Origin: Thalassospira sp.
GTDB taxonomy: Bacteria; Pseudomonadota; Alphaproteobacteria; Rhodospirillales; Thalassospiraceae
Assembly (NCBI RefSeq): GCF_002709775.1
Contig: NZ_PAQR01000028.1
Location: 1-64,000, forward strand
Direction: 5' to 3'
Length of the DNA: 64,000 nucleotides
The position numbers were made by a program, and so were the translations under genes. Shown one piece after another: positions 52,399 to 61,099 of the stretch. The notes under the pieces were generated by a model, which worked only from the letters and a program-made list of their open reading frames with translations, did not search any database and had not been told where the DNA came from. Each line of letters begins with the position of its first letter. Within the stretch, counting starts at the first letter, position 1.

Positions 52399-52902
52399 TT
52401 AGCTAAGCGCGTCGATGTCGGCTTCGGAAAGGGCTGCGGGCACAATGGTGAGCGGCAGGCGGAGCTGACCGACCGTGTCGCTTTTGGTGAGTGCCGTAAT
52501 CAGCGGGCCGGGGCCATCACTTGTCGTGCCAGCCGCCAGAACCAGAATGGAAATCTGTTCTTCTTCATCAAGAAGGTTCAGCAATTCGTCCTTGAGACGG
52601 CCCTCACGAATAAACAGAAGCGGCATGCTGCCGGTTTGTTCATGAACATAGGCGGCAAGTTCGTTCACGCGTGATTCTGCTTCGTCCCGGGCTTCTTCCT
52701 TCATCAGGTCGCCAACCGCCATCCAGTGCTGGAATTCGGCAGGTTCGATGACGCTGAGAAGGGCTACGCGGCCGCCGGTATGTTGCGCACGACGGCAGGC
52801 ATAACGCAGTGCCTTGGTCATTTCATCGCTGTCATCCACGACAACAAGAAATGTCCTGTTTGAGGTCGCACGGAGTTCCTGATCGGCGTCAAAAGAAGGC
52901 AT
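52399..52902 (-). CDS. Universal stress protein (UspA family)
   Basis: A 167-residue single-domain Usp: FLVVVDDSDEMTKALRYACR at the N terminus, IREGRLKDELLNLL and the nucleotide loop region ISILVLAAGTTSDGPGPL. The usual GxxGx9GS ATP loop is not well formed, so it may not bind ATP in the classic way. The ATG at 52902 is preferred to one 13 codons upstream. It is convergent with the PilZ synthase with only 23 bases between and no visible terminator. Confidence 0.82.
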   Translation of the reverse strand: MPSFDADQELRATSNRTFLVVVDDSDEMTKALRYACRRAQHTGGRVALLSVIEPAEFQHWMAVGDLMKEEARDEAESRVNELAAYVHEQTGSMPLLFIREGRLKDELLNLLDEEEQISILVLAAGTTSDGPGPLITALTKSDTVGQLRLPLTIVPAALSEADIDALS

Positions 52903-53131
52903 ATGGGTTCTCTGAACAGTTGCACTCAACCGCTGCGGCACTGAACAGATGTGGGACTGTTGTTACGAGCGGACAGTCAAATTGTGCCGCAACTCAATGC
53001 CGGTTTCCAAGTGATTTTTGGTAATCGCGACAAAGATTTATGCGTTGCGCTATAAGGGGAAATAATGCTGCATCTGCGAAGTCGCAAGGTGCGAAGCGCT
53101 GCTACCATGCGCTGATCGCGCCAACCCGGTG

Positions 53132-53902
53132 TTAGCGTTTGCGGAACGCGACACTGGCAATCCAGCCGGCAACCACGGCAATGATCACGGCAATAATGCC
53201 GTAAAGTGCCGAGTAGCGATGGGCAAACTCATAGACCTCGGCGCTGACCCCGGTTTTGGACACAACCAATGGCGTTGTTTTAACGCTGGCAACGCCACCA
53301 TCCCGGATCAGATAGACATTGATGGTGTAGGTGCCGGTCGGGGTGTTGGCCGGGAAATGAATGTCGGTTCGAAACAGCTGATTGGATAGGAAGCTGATCT
53401 TGGCCGGGCGTTCGCCAAACAGACCGGCACTTTGCATGTTGCGCACCAGTGCCTCGCGATAGACTTTCTGATCGCTGTCGTTCAGTTTGCTTTCCGGCAC
53501 AAAGCGCAGATTTTTCAAACCAATACGATAATCCAGTAATACGTCGGCCGGCGCGATTATATCCATCGGGCGGTTGGCTGCGCTGGTATAGTAAGCGGGC
53601 ACGTTTTTATAGCGTGCGCTCTCACTATTGACCCAGATGCCGACTTTGCGCTCCTTTTTGCGGACCACCATGTCCTGGTCCGGGCCGCGCACGGTGACGA
53701 TCACATCGCCTTCATCCTCGACCGCGCCAAACAACAAGACATTGGTGCCGGTAAAGCCCGTGGTGATGGCAACCAGATGGTTCGAAAGATCCACCACGAG
53801 CGGATCGGCAGCGGCCTTTTTGCTTAGTCCGCCAAGACCTAGAATTGGCATGATGCCAAGTGCGACAATCGCCATAAGCACGCGGGAAGAAACTGTCATC
53901 AC
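53132..53902 (-). CDS. Alph_Pro_TM (TIGR02186) family exported membrane protein
   Basis: A 256-residue protein. A signal segment (about 8-32) precedes a beta-rich periplasmic domain (VDLSNHLVAITTGFTGTNVL, then RKVGIWVNSES and YRIGLKNLRF), and one C-terminal membrane helix (LYGIIAVIIAVVAGWIASVAF) followed by RKR. The family is known almost only from Alphaproteobacteria, next to TauE/SafE exporters, and its role is unknown. It overlaps the TauE/SafE gene by four bases (ATGA), so the two probably act together. Confidence 0.88.
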   Translation of the reverse strand: MMTVSSRVLMAIVALGIMPILGLGGLSKKAAADPLVVDLSNHLVAITTGFTGTNVLLFGAVEDEGDVIVTVRGPDQDMVVRKKERKVGIWVNSESARYKNVPAYYTSAANRPMDIIAPADVLLDYRIGLKNLRFVPESKLNDSDQKVYREALVRNMQSAGLFGERPAKISFLSNQLFRTDIHFPANTPTGTYTINVYLIRDGGVASVKTTPLVVSKTGVSAEVYEFAHRYSALYGIIAVIIAVVAGWIASVAFRKR

Positions 53903-54822
53903 AGATCCCCCGGCATGACGGAATAAAGATCACTCGGTGCGATCACCAGATCAAACAGAAGCTTCAGACAAACTGACAACACCAGAAGGCCCAGCAGGGC
54001 ACGCAGGTGTTCCGCCTTAAGCCGCGCACCAAACTGCGCGCCAAATTGCGCACCAATGACGCCGCCAATCAAGAGCAGGATGGCAAGGGCGACATCGACA
54101 GTCTGGGTTTGTACCGATTGCAGGAAGGTCACGTTGGCGGTGACAAAGATGATCTGAAACAGCGATGTACCGATCACAACCCCGGTCGGCATACCAAGCA
54201 GATAAATCATCGCCGGCACCATGACAAAGCCGCCCCCAACCCCCATAAGGGCGGTTAGCATGCCGACAAAGAAGCCAACGGCAAGCGGCAAGAGTGCGCT
54301 GATATAAAGCCCCGAGCGATAGAACCGCATCTTGAAGGGTAGGCCATGGATAAAGCTGTGCTGGTGCTTTTTGGATCGGCGGATCTGACCGCCGCGACGC
54401 CGGGTACGGAAAATCGCGCGGGTCGCCTCAAACAGCATCATCCCGCCGATGATGCCAAGGAAGATCACGTAGCAGAGCGAAATCACAAGGTCGATCTGAC
54501 CAAGTGACCGCAACCAGGCAAAGACCCAGACACCGACTGTCGACCCGACAATACCGCCGGCCAGTAGAACCAGACCCATCTTGAGGTCGACATTGCCGCG
54601 TTTCCAATGGGCGAATACGCCAGACACGGAAGATGCAACAATCTGGTTGGCAGCAGTCGCCACCGAGACAGCCGGGGGGATACCATAAAAAATCAAAAGC
54701 GGAGTGATCAGAAAGCCGCCACCAACGCCAAAAAGGCCAGACAAAAAGCCGACCCCGCCGCCCAGCCCAAGGATCAGAAATATATTTACCGATATCTCGG
54801 CAATCGGGAGATAGATTTGCAT
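53899..54822 (-). CDS. TauE/SafE family sulfite or sulfoacetate exporter
   Basis: A 307-residue inner-membrane protein with eight hydrophobic segments. The two family repeats begin GVGFLSGLFGVGGGFLITPL (near 24-43) and FFVGMLTALMGVGGGFVMVP (near 189-208). A basic cytoplasmic loop (about 140-165, RTRRRGGQIRRSKK) separates them. The ATG at 54822 is used; a read-back to 54897 enters the shared promoter. It is coupled to the Alph_Pro_TM gene and divergent from tusA, which supports a role in sulfur-compound export. Confidence 0.9.
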   Translation of the reverse strand: MQIYLPIAEISVNIFLILGLGGGVGFLSGLFGVGGGFLITPLLIFYGIPPAVSVATAANQIVASSVSGVFAHWKRGNVDLKMGLVLLAGGIVGSTVGVWVFAWLRSLGQIDLVISLCYVIFLGIIGGMMLFEATRAIFRTRRRGGQIRRSKKHQHSFIHGLPFKMRFYRSGLYISALLPLAVGFFVGMLTALMGVGGGFVMVPAMIYLLGMPTGVVIGTSLFQIIFVTANVTFLQSVQTQTVDVALAILLLIGGVIGAQFGAQFGARLKAEHLRALLGLLVLSVCLKLLFDLVIAPSDLYSVMPGDL

Positions 54823-54942
54823 CGCGGGCAGGCTAACAGCGTTTGATTGATTGTTATTGTTCAGTCTAACATATTGTGCAAATGCAACAATCGCCAATTG
54901 GCGCTATATCGGACCGGTTTCGTATTTTTTATAAGGTTTCTC

Positions 54943-55194
54943 ATGTCGTCATCTTCAAGTGGTCCCCATGATGCAATTCTCGACGCGCGTGGCCTTATGT
55001 GCCCGATGCCGGTGCTCAAGGCGAAAAAAGCGCTGCGCGAGGTCACTGAAGGTGGGGTTTTGAAAGTTCTTGCGACGGATCCCGGCTCTGTGGCCGATAT
55101 GAAATCCTTTTGCGAGATGACGGGAAACCGCCTGATATCATCCGAAAAGGATGGCGATGTGTTCGTCTATCACATTGAAAAAGCCGGTGCCTGA
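54943..55194 (+). CDS. tusA: TusA-family sulfur carrier protein
   Basis: An 83-residue sulfurtransferase. The conserved motif is DARGLMCPMPVLKAKKAL (about 14-31), with the sulfur-carrying cysteine of CPMP at residue 20; the fold end is VFVYHIEKAG. It passes persulfide sulfur between donors and acceptors, including tRNA thiolation and sulfur oxidation systems. The ATG at 54943 has AAGG upstream. It is divergent from the TauE/SafE-Alph_Pro_TM pair across 120 bases and is followed closely by an ElaA-like gene. Confidence 0.92.
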   Translation: MSSSSSGPHDAILDARGLMCPMPVLKAKKALREVTEGGVLKVLATDPGSVADMKSFCEMTGNRLISSEKDGDVFVYHIEKAGA

Positions 55195-55218
55195 GAACGG
55201 ATTATTAAACGCCCCACA

Positions 55219-55719
55219 ATGAAAGACTCCCGAATGGCACCAGCAACACCTGATTTGACCTGGTTGGATTGTGATTTTGACGATCTGTCGGCACGTCACG
55301 TGCACAGCCTTCTAAAGCTCCGCCAGCAGATTTTCATCATCGAGCAGACCTGTATCTTTCCCGATATCGACGGGCTTGATCCTGTGTGCCGACACGTGAT
55401 CGCCTATGAGGGGGATGATGTTCTGGCGGCGGCCCGAATTGTTGCCCCGGGAATTGATCCCGACCACGCCGCACAAGGCGACCGTCCGGCGATCGGACGG
55501 GTAGTCACCAGCGAACGCTTGCGCGGGCAGGGGATTGGACGCGAAGTGATGAAGCGGGCGATTGCGGCCTGCGAACAGCAATTTGCTGGCAAGCCGATCT
55601 ATCTTAACGGCCAGCTATATCTTCGCGATTTTTACGAAAGCCTTGGCTTCGTGCAATTCGGTGACGAATATGACGAAGACGGCATCCCGCATATCAGCAT
55701 GGAACGCCCGGCGGGTTAG
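55219..55719 (+). CDS. ElaA-like GNAT acetyltransferase
   Basis: A 166-residue acetyltransferase similar to E. coli ElaA: LHSLLKLRQQIFIIEQTC-like region (about 30-48), FPDIDGLD, then the acetyl-CoA loop SERLRGQGIGREVMKRAI (about 98-115) and LRDFYESLGF. A second ATG at MAPATP is also possible. Its substrate is unknown. It follows tusA by 24 bases and is probably co-transcribed with it. Confidence 0.87.
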   Translation: MKDSRMAPATPDLTWLDCDFDDLSARHVHSLLKLRQQIFIIEQTCIFPDIDGLDPVCRHVIAYEGDDVLAAARIVAPGIDPDHAAQGDRPAIGRVVTSERLRGQGIGREVMKRAIAACEQQFAGKPIYLNGQLYLRDFYESLGFVQFGDEYDEDGIPHISMERPAG

Positions 55720-55739
55720 GCCCCAAGAAGAAAGAACTG

Positions 55740-55768
55740 ACCAGCGGCAACTAGCGCACGCCGCTGGT
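55740..55768 (-). terminator. Hairpin terminator of the DUF2336 operon, overlapping its stop codon
   Basis: ACCAGCGGC (55740-55748) pairs with GCCGCTGGT (55760-55768) around an 11-base loop; the minus-strand tail CAGTTCTTTCTTCTT is T-rich. The DUF2336 stop codon lies in the loop. Confidence 0.65.
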
Positions 55769-57142
55769 TGCCATGCCGGTAAAGAATTCAAGCTGCCAGT
55801 TCATGTCATCTTCACTCAGCGGATACTGATTGCCACTGCGCGGGTTCAGCGTCTGGCTGGGCGGGACATGGCCCAGTTTAACTTGAATTTTAACCGCAAG
55901 GTCGGCCGGAAGACCCGCTTTCCACGCCAGTGACACAACGCCCTTGGCCGAATGGGTGTTAAGGACTTTGGTCACCGCATCGGGCGAAATCCCTGCCAGA
56001 ACCGCAAGGGATGCACGGGCGAATTTGACGTCATTGGCAGCCAAGGCCTTTGCGACTTCCTGATCGGTGAGCTTTTTCTTGGCGTGCATGGCAAGCGCCT
56101 TTTCAAAGGCCGGTTCGCCTTCTTCCTCATCGTCGTCGCCGACAACACCCTTCTTGTCTGATTTCGGATCTGGCTTATTGGCAGCTTTGCCTTTTTCCTT
56201 TTCGGTCTTGATCTTTTTAGCGTCAGTCGCGACATCGTCGCGCTTTTCGAACTCCCCGGATGCAATCCGGCGCTGAACGACTTCACGCACCGCCTCAAGT
56301 TGGTCCTTTTTAAGATCCTTGCGACGTTCGAGCACGCTAATCAGGTTTTCAGCAACAAAGCGCGCCAGTTTACCAGCTGCGGTCGGCGTCAGGCTTGGAC
56401 GTTCAACAAGGGGTTCATGCCATTCCGGATAATCCGGGGCGCGGTCAATCAGCTGATCAAGTGTTTCTTCGCGGATCTGGGCCGACTTGTTGCCCAACAG
56501 ATGCGAAATTGCATCCTTGTCACTGCTGGCTGCAATCGCATCTGCAAGCTTTTCGCCAACATTCCTGCGGCGTGAGACAAAGCTGAGCGCGCCACGGCCA
56601 GAACTGCCTTCGATAATTTCAAGAAGGTCATCCTCGGTCAAAACCGGGGAATATTGCAGGACAGGGCCACAAACAACGCTTTCGGCGTCACGGGCCAGCT
56701 GTTGAATGATTGGCTGCGGTGCGTCGGCAATATCTTTGAGGGTCTCTGAAATGACCTGACGAACGTGGACGGCCTGGTCACGGACGAGTTTATCGAGTGC
56801 CTCATAGGTCAGGCGGCGCAGTTTGTCACTTTCGTTCGGGCTGAGCCCCGCCGACAGTTTGGCAATTTTTTCAGCCAGGCTGCCACGGACACTGTCATCC
56901 GTGTCATCGGTCAGAAGAACGTCGGCCTGTACCGGGGTTGCTTCGTTGGCCGCGATGTGGCGACGAACCGAAGAGTCCTGATCTGTGGCCAGGAAATAAA
57001 GGATTTCCGGGCGCGTATCATGGCGCTGTGCCAGCTTGCCACGGACATCTGCGTCCGGGCTTGCTGCCATTTCCTTGGCCTCGTCATAGGTAATTGGCGT
57101 TTCGCTTCGCTTGTTAAATACCCGCTGCAAAAACCCTTTCAT
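55751..57142 (-). CDS. DUF2336 domain protein
   Basis: A 463-residue cytoplasmic protein. Helical HEAT-like sequence (about 20-270: VRGKLAQRHDTRPEILYFLA, VRRHIAANEATP, VRGSLAEKIAKLS) is the DUF2336 region. A charged linker of Lys, Asp and Glu (about 295-340) leads to a C-terminal helical domain (ALAMHAKKKLTDQEVAKALA; SLAWKAGLPADLAVKIQVKL) that looks like a second DUF2336-type module. The function is not known. It is the last gene of a unit with a PAS-GGDEF and an EAL protein, 12 bases after the former, which links it to c-di-GMP signalling. Confidence 0.85.
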   Translation of the reverse strand: MKGFLQRVFNKRSETPITYDEAKEMAASPDADVRGKLAQRHDTRPEILYFLATDQDSSVRRHIAANEATPVQADVLLTDDTDDSVRGSLAEKIAKLSAGLSPNESDKLRRLTYEALDKLVRDQAVHVRQVISETLKDIADAPQPIIQQLARDAESVVCGPVLQYSPVLTEDDLLEIIEGSSGRGALSFVSRRRNVGEKLADAIAASSDKDAISHLLGNKSAQIREETLDQLIDRAPDYPEWHEPLVERPSLTPTAAGKLARFVAENLISVLERRKDLKKDQLEAVREVVQRRIASGEFEKRDDVATDAKKIKTEKEKGKAANKPDPKSDKKGVVGDDDEEEGEPAFEKALAMHAKKKLTDQEVAKALAANDVKFARASLAVLAGISPDAVTKVLNTHSAKGVVSLAWKAGLPADLAVKIQVKLGHVPPSQTLNPRSGNQYPLSEDDMNWQLEFFTGMATSGVR

Positions 57143-57154
57143 CGGGCATTCCTC

Positions 57155-58891
57155 CTAATCTTCGATTTTTGCCGGATCTTTTGATCCGGGTGCGGCAGCG
57201 ATGCCAAAACGGCCTTTGCCAACTTTCTTGACCTGATACATGGTCTGATCTGCGCGTTGCACAAGCTGTTCAAGCGTTTCTCTTGAATCCGGATCATGAA
57301 CGGCAATCCCCACGGATATGCCCAGCGGATGTTGGGCATCACCAGAATATTTGCCAAGAACAGCACTTTCCTTCATCAGCGTCTTTGCGCGACCCGATGC
57401 TGCGTTAATGTCGGCACCTTCCAGCCACAGAACAAACTCGTCGCCGCCAAGGCGGGCCACCAGATCGGCCGGGCGGACATTATCAAGCAGGACCTTTGTC
57501 AGCGCGAGAATGGCGTCATCACCGGCCTGATGCCCATGAATGTCATTGACCAGCTTGAAGTTATCCATGTCGACATACATCAGTGCTGCTGGCGCATTTT
57601 CGCGGCGCAGGCGGCTGTGGCGCCGTTTGAGTTCCTCAAAGAACGCGCGACGGTTCAACAGACCGGTCATGCCATCGGTGCGCGACAGGGTCAGAATGCG
57701 TTCATGCTGAATGGCCTGCTCGATGGCGATACCCACCTGATCAGAGACTTCTGTCATGATCGCGCGTTCGCCATCGGTCGGTTCGGGATGGTCGGCATCA
57801 AACATGAAGATAACCGCACCATTGTTGCGCTGGTGATAATGGCAAAGCAGTGCCAGGATTCGGAAATTGCCAATCTGGGCTTCGAATGTTTCGTTTGCAC
57901 CTTGCAGCTTTGCAAGCGCCTGCTGGGCGATCTCGTTTGCCCCCTTGTTTTCGTCGCCTGCAGCCAGTTCCATCTCGCCCGTTTCATCATTGCGTTTGAA
58001 AATGATGCAATAGGAGCAGGCAAGCGCCCGCGTACTGGCCTCCGATGCGCCTTTCAGGACCAGAAGCGGATCAATCTCGTCACGCATGGTCCGCACGATA
58101 TAGGTCATCAGCCGGTCACGGTTACGTGCGGTTGCAACTTCGCTTTCGCGGCGGCGCTGTTCGGTGATGTCATGAGCAAGGCCACGGGTCCCGATCCAGA
58201 CGCCGTCGCGGGAATAGACTGGTGTGGAGGAAACTGAAAGGCATGCGTCACGACCGTTTGATCGTCTGAACCATATCGGCACGTCACGCACGGCCTTCTG
58301 GCTGCGGAAGACGTGTTCGCTGTCCTTGTCCGCAGTATCAAGCAGGAAGTGGCCCGGAAAGCGGCCGACAATGTCATCGGCGCGATATCCAAGCGCTCCA
58401 CGCGGGGAGACAAAGATGAACTTGCCGGTTTCGTCGGTTTCCCAGGCAAAGGCGGATGAGACTTCGACAATGTCGCGGTAGCGCTGGCGCGAATCAATCA
58501 GCGCCTCACGCAGGTTGCGATCCATGCTGACATCGCGCGGCAGGATCATGACCTGATTTTTGGTGGTTGGCAGGGCGGTCAGTTCAAGCGTTGCCGTCCC
58601 GCGCTGGACCTCAAAGGTCATCATTTCAACCACACCACCCGGTGTCGTCAGTGTGCGGCGGATCAGCTGATAAATTTCGGGGAACAGGCCATCGCGAATG
58701 CCATTGGCAAACCCGATAGCGTTCTTGTTTGCAAAAAGCGGTACGCCATGGGCGTCCATGACGATGACGGGGGCTTCGGCCTCTGCCATGACTTTCGGGT
58801 CAAGGGTAAAGACATCCGCATCATAGTGGGTCAGGTCTTCGGTCACGTCTGTTTTCTTGTTCTGGGGATCCACAGGATGACGGGAAGTCAT
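57155..58891 (-). CDS. PAS-PAS-GAF diguanylate cyclase
   Basis: A 578-residue cytoplasmic protein. An N-terminal PAS-like region (about 35-120), a clear PAS domain (about 135-245, ending GLAHDITEQRRRES), a GAF-like domain (about 260-395) and a GGDEF domain (about 405-565). The active site GGDEF is at 482-486, with an RxxD inhibitory site (RPAD, 473-476), so it should make c-di-GMP with feedback. It begins in an ATGA overlap with the upstream EAL gene and is followed by the DUF2336 gene; synthesis and breakdown enzymes are thus made in step. Confidence 0.93.
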   Translation of the reverse strand: MTSRHPVDPQNKKTDVTEDLTHYDADVFTLDPKVMAEAEAPVIVMDAHGVPLFANKNAIGFANGIRDGLFPEIYQLIRRTLTTPGGVVEMMTFEVQRGTATLELTALPTTKNQVMILPRDVSMDRNLREALIDSRQRYRDIVEVSSAFAWETDETGKFIFVSPRGALGYRADDIVGRFPGHFLLDTADKDSEHVFRSQKAVRDVPIWFRRSNGRDACLSVSSTPVYSRDGVWIGTRGLAHDITEQRRRESEVATARNRDRLMTYIVRTMRDEIDPLLVLKGASEASTRALACSYCIIFKRNDETGEMELAAGDENKGANEIAQQALAKLQGANETFEAQIGNFRILALLCHYHQRNNGAVIFMFDADHPEPTDGERAIMTEVSDQVGIAIEQAIQHERILTLSRTDGMTGLLNRRAFFEELKRRHSRLRRENAPAALMYVDMDNFKLVNDIHGHQAGDDAILALTKVLLDNVRPADLVARLGGDEFVLWLEGADINAASGRAKTLMKESAVLGKYSGDAQHPLGISVGIAVHDPDSRETLEQLVQRADQTMYQVKKVGKGRFGIAAAPGSKDPAKIED

Positions 58892-60756
58892 GCGCGTCCT
58901 CCTGTTGTGGTCGACGCGGTCTGCTCGTTTGTGTCGGCACTGCTGGTCGGGTTTACGATATTGGTCTTGTGATAGTCATCATCACTGCCGATCGTGATCG
59001 GCGGGCCAAGGTGATAGCCCTGTCCGTAATCAATACCCAGATCACGCACCAGCTCATAGCTGGCCTGATCGTGGATCATCTCGGCAATGGTGCAAATGCC
59101 CAAGTCGCGACAGAGAAGGGCAGTTGCCTTAAGAAACGCGCGACCCTTGGGGTTGGCAAGGGCGGTGCGCATCGCACCACCGTCAAACTTGATGATGTCG
59201 ACATCAAGGGCGCTCAGATATTCAAAGTTGGCAGCGCCCGCACCAAAGTCATCAAGACAGATTTCATGACCGCGTTCGCGCAGCATCTGAAGGCCGTTAT
59301 TCACATCGGTCAGCCCGCGAATGCGCGAGGTTTCGGTCACCTCGAACAACACGTGTTTTGAGGCAATATCATAGGAATCAAGCAACTCGATCAGGGCCGG
59401 CATGAAGCCCGCCTGTTCAAGAGAATGCCCCGAAAGGTTCACCGCAACCGGATAGGGGATGCTGTCAGGATTGTCGTTCAAATGATCCAGAACCTTGCTG
59501 CACATGGCCAGATCGAATTCCGTGATCAGACCGGTGCCCTCGGCAAAGTGAATGATCTGATCAACCGCAAGCGGGCTTTCGCCGATGTTAAAGCGTGCGA
59601 GCGCCTCGAAATGGTGCATTTCCCGACTGCCGAGATGGACAATCGGTTGCAGAGCGACGGCAAAGGAGCCGTTTTCAACAATTTCGCGGAAGGCGCGCAC
59701 TGATTTCAGCGTTTCGTTGATCAGGTGCGGCAGGCTTGCCGACAGGCGGGCCGCGGTGACGTCATTCTGCGCCTTGCGCTGCATGCGGTTCAGCGCATAG
59801 GCAACCGCGCGCGTCAGGTTGGTTTCGCGGTCGTTTTCATCATTGTCGGTGTCAAAATGATGGATGTTGCGGGCACTATCATAATCCGTGCCAAACAGAT
59901 CGTTTGTCTTGGCTTTCTTGCCCGTTTTGTCTTTTGTGCCCGGACCATTGGTCAGCGACATCAGGCCGTCAATGTTATCAACCGGGGCAGGTTCGGCAAT
60001 GTCTTCAAGATCAGCGCGCAGCGCACTGGCGTAAGCCACAATACGGCGTTCCAGTTCGATCATTGGTTCATCGACCGGGTGCATTTTGGCGGGCTTTTCC
60101 GAAGGTTTGGGTTCCTTCACGGCAGATGAGCTGAACTGCTTGGCGCCAATCCCGATCAGGCGGGCCAGCTCATTCGTCGCCGCCGTTTCGGCCTGGGACC
60201 GGGATGCCGCCAGGTTCTCAAGCACGACCAGCGCTTCGCTATGATAGCTCATGGTGGAAATATCGCCGACCGAACCGGTCTGGTTGGTCTCGGCATTCAT
60301 GTTCTGGCGAATGACGGCATTTTGCAAAATGATGCGATCAATTCCCGATCGTGCGCGCGGCCGAATGGCGCGATGGCGGGCCGCGATGTAATAGCGGCTG
60401 GAAGGATCGGCGATCATATAACCACTAAGCGACAGGGGAACGGCTTCCTGCACCGGTTTGCCGTCGGATTCGCAAAGCTGAAAATCAAGATCAAGTTCTT
60501 CGAGGCGTTTCAGGCCGCTGCCACCGTGAAGGTAGGCACGTAGGAGCGGGCGTTCAGATTTGACAACGATCTTCTCGAATGCTTCGCCAATCAGGCGGTC
60601 CGGTGTGCAGCCCAGAAGGCTTTCGGTCGCGCCAGCGACAAACAGGATATAGCCGTTCTCGTCGACCTCAAGAAGCATGTCGGCCCAGCAGAAAGCCATG
60701 GCTGCCAAAAGATCTTGGTCATTCGTTTCCGCCGAATAGCCGGTATTGTCTGTCAT
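58888..60756 (-). CDS. PAS-EAL c-di-GMP phosphodiesterase
   Basis: A 622-residue cytoplasmic protein. A PAS-like domain (about 20-130), a long low-complexity linker (about 190-320), and an EAL domain (about 345-595). Catalytic positions are present: E384 (FEALARF), N440 (VNLSG), E472 (FEVTE), D502-D503 (LDDFGAG), K523 (IIKFDG), E559 (IAEM) and Q579 (YGQGY). The loop after E559 reads MIHDQ where GVE is usual, and the DDFGTG loop has Ala for Thr; activity is likely but less certain than for the REC-EAL protein. It is the first gene of the EAL / GGDEF / DUF2336 unit. Confidence 0.9.
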   Translation of the reverse strand: MTDNTGYSAETNDQDLLAAMAFCWADMLLEVDENGYILFVAGATESLLGCTPDRLIGEAFEKIVVKSERPLLRAYLHGGSGLKRLEELDLDFQLCESDGKPVQEAVPLSLSGYMIADPSSRYYIAARHRAIRPRARSGIDRIILQNAVIRQNMNAETNQTGSVGDISTMSYHSEALVVLENLAASRSQAETAATNELARLIGIGAKQFSSSAVKEPKPSEKPAKMHPVDEPMIELERRIVAYASALRADLEDIAEPAPVDNIDGLMSLTNGPGTKDKTGKKAKTNDLFGTDYDSARNIHHFDTDNDENDRETNLTRAVAYALNRMQRKAQNDVTAARLSASLPHLINETLKSVRAFREIVENGSFAVALQPIVHLGSREMHHFEALARFNIGESPLAVDQIIHFAEGTGLITEFDLAMCSKVLDHLNDNPDSIPYPVAVNLSGHSLEQAGFMPALIELLDSYDIASKHVLFEVTETSRIRGLTDVNNGLQMLRERGHEICLDDFGAGAANFEYLSALDVDIIKFDGGAMRTALANPKGRAFLKATALLCRDLGICTIAEMIHDQASYELVRDLGIDYGQGYHLGPPITIGSDDDYHKTNIVNPTSSADTNEQTASTTTGGRA

Positions 60757-61099
60757 TTGCGAACCGTCATCGTAAGCCGCCCGATTATTTTTCTTCTAAG
60801 CCGCAGCTTTGCCTATCTCTAATAAATAGCGATCTTACAAAGGATATGAAGGATTTGCACTCGATATGGCAAAAAAAACATCTCCCTGACAGAAGATCAT
60901 TTTTTTAACAAAACGCAACCATCAAACCATCGCTTGATATTAGCCGTTGGTATGGAGCTAAATACCACCATCGAATGGGGTTTTGCGACATTATGGCTTG
61001 ATGTTTTTTGGATTGTTCTATCAACTCTGAATGGGGGCGGTTCCTTGCGCTTTCCAGTTCCTGTCCAGAAAAACGTATCAACAGCCTAGTGAGGTCGCT
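60757..61099. other. AT-rich divergent promoter region
   Basis: A 343-base gap between the EAL operon (minus) and the amine oxidase (plus). It is visibly AT-rich around 60840-61020, with A8 and T7 tracts near 60871 and 60900. No gene, tRNA or strong hairpin was recognised. It presumably holds both promoters. Confidence 0.55.
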
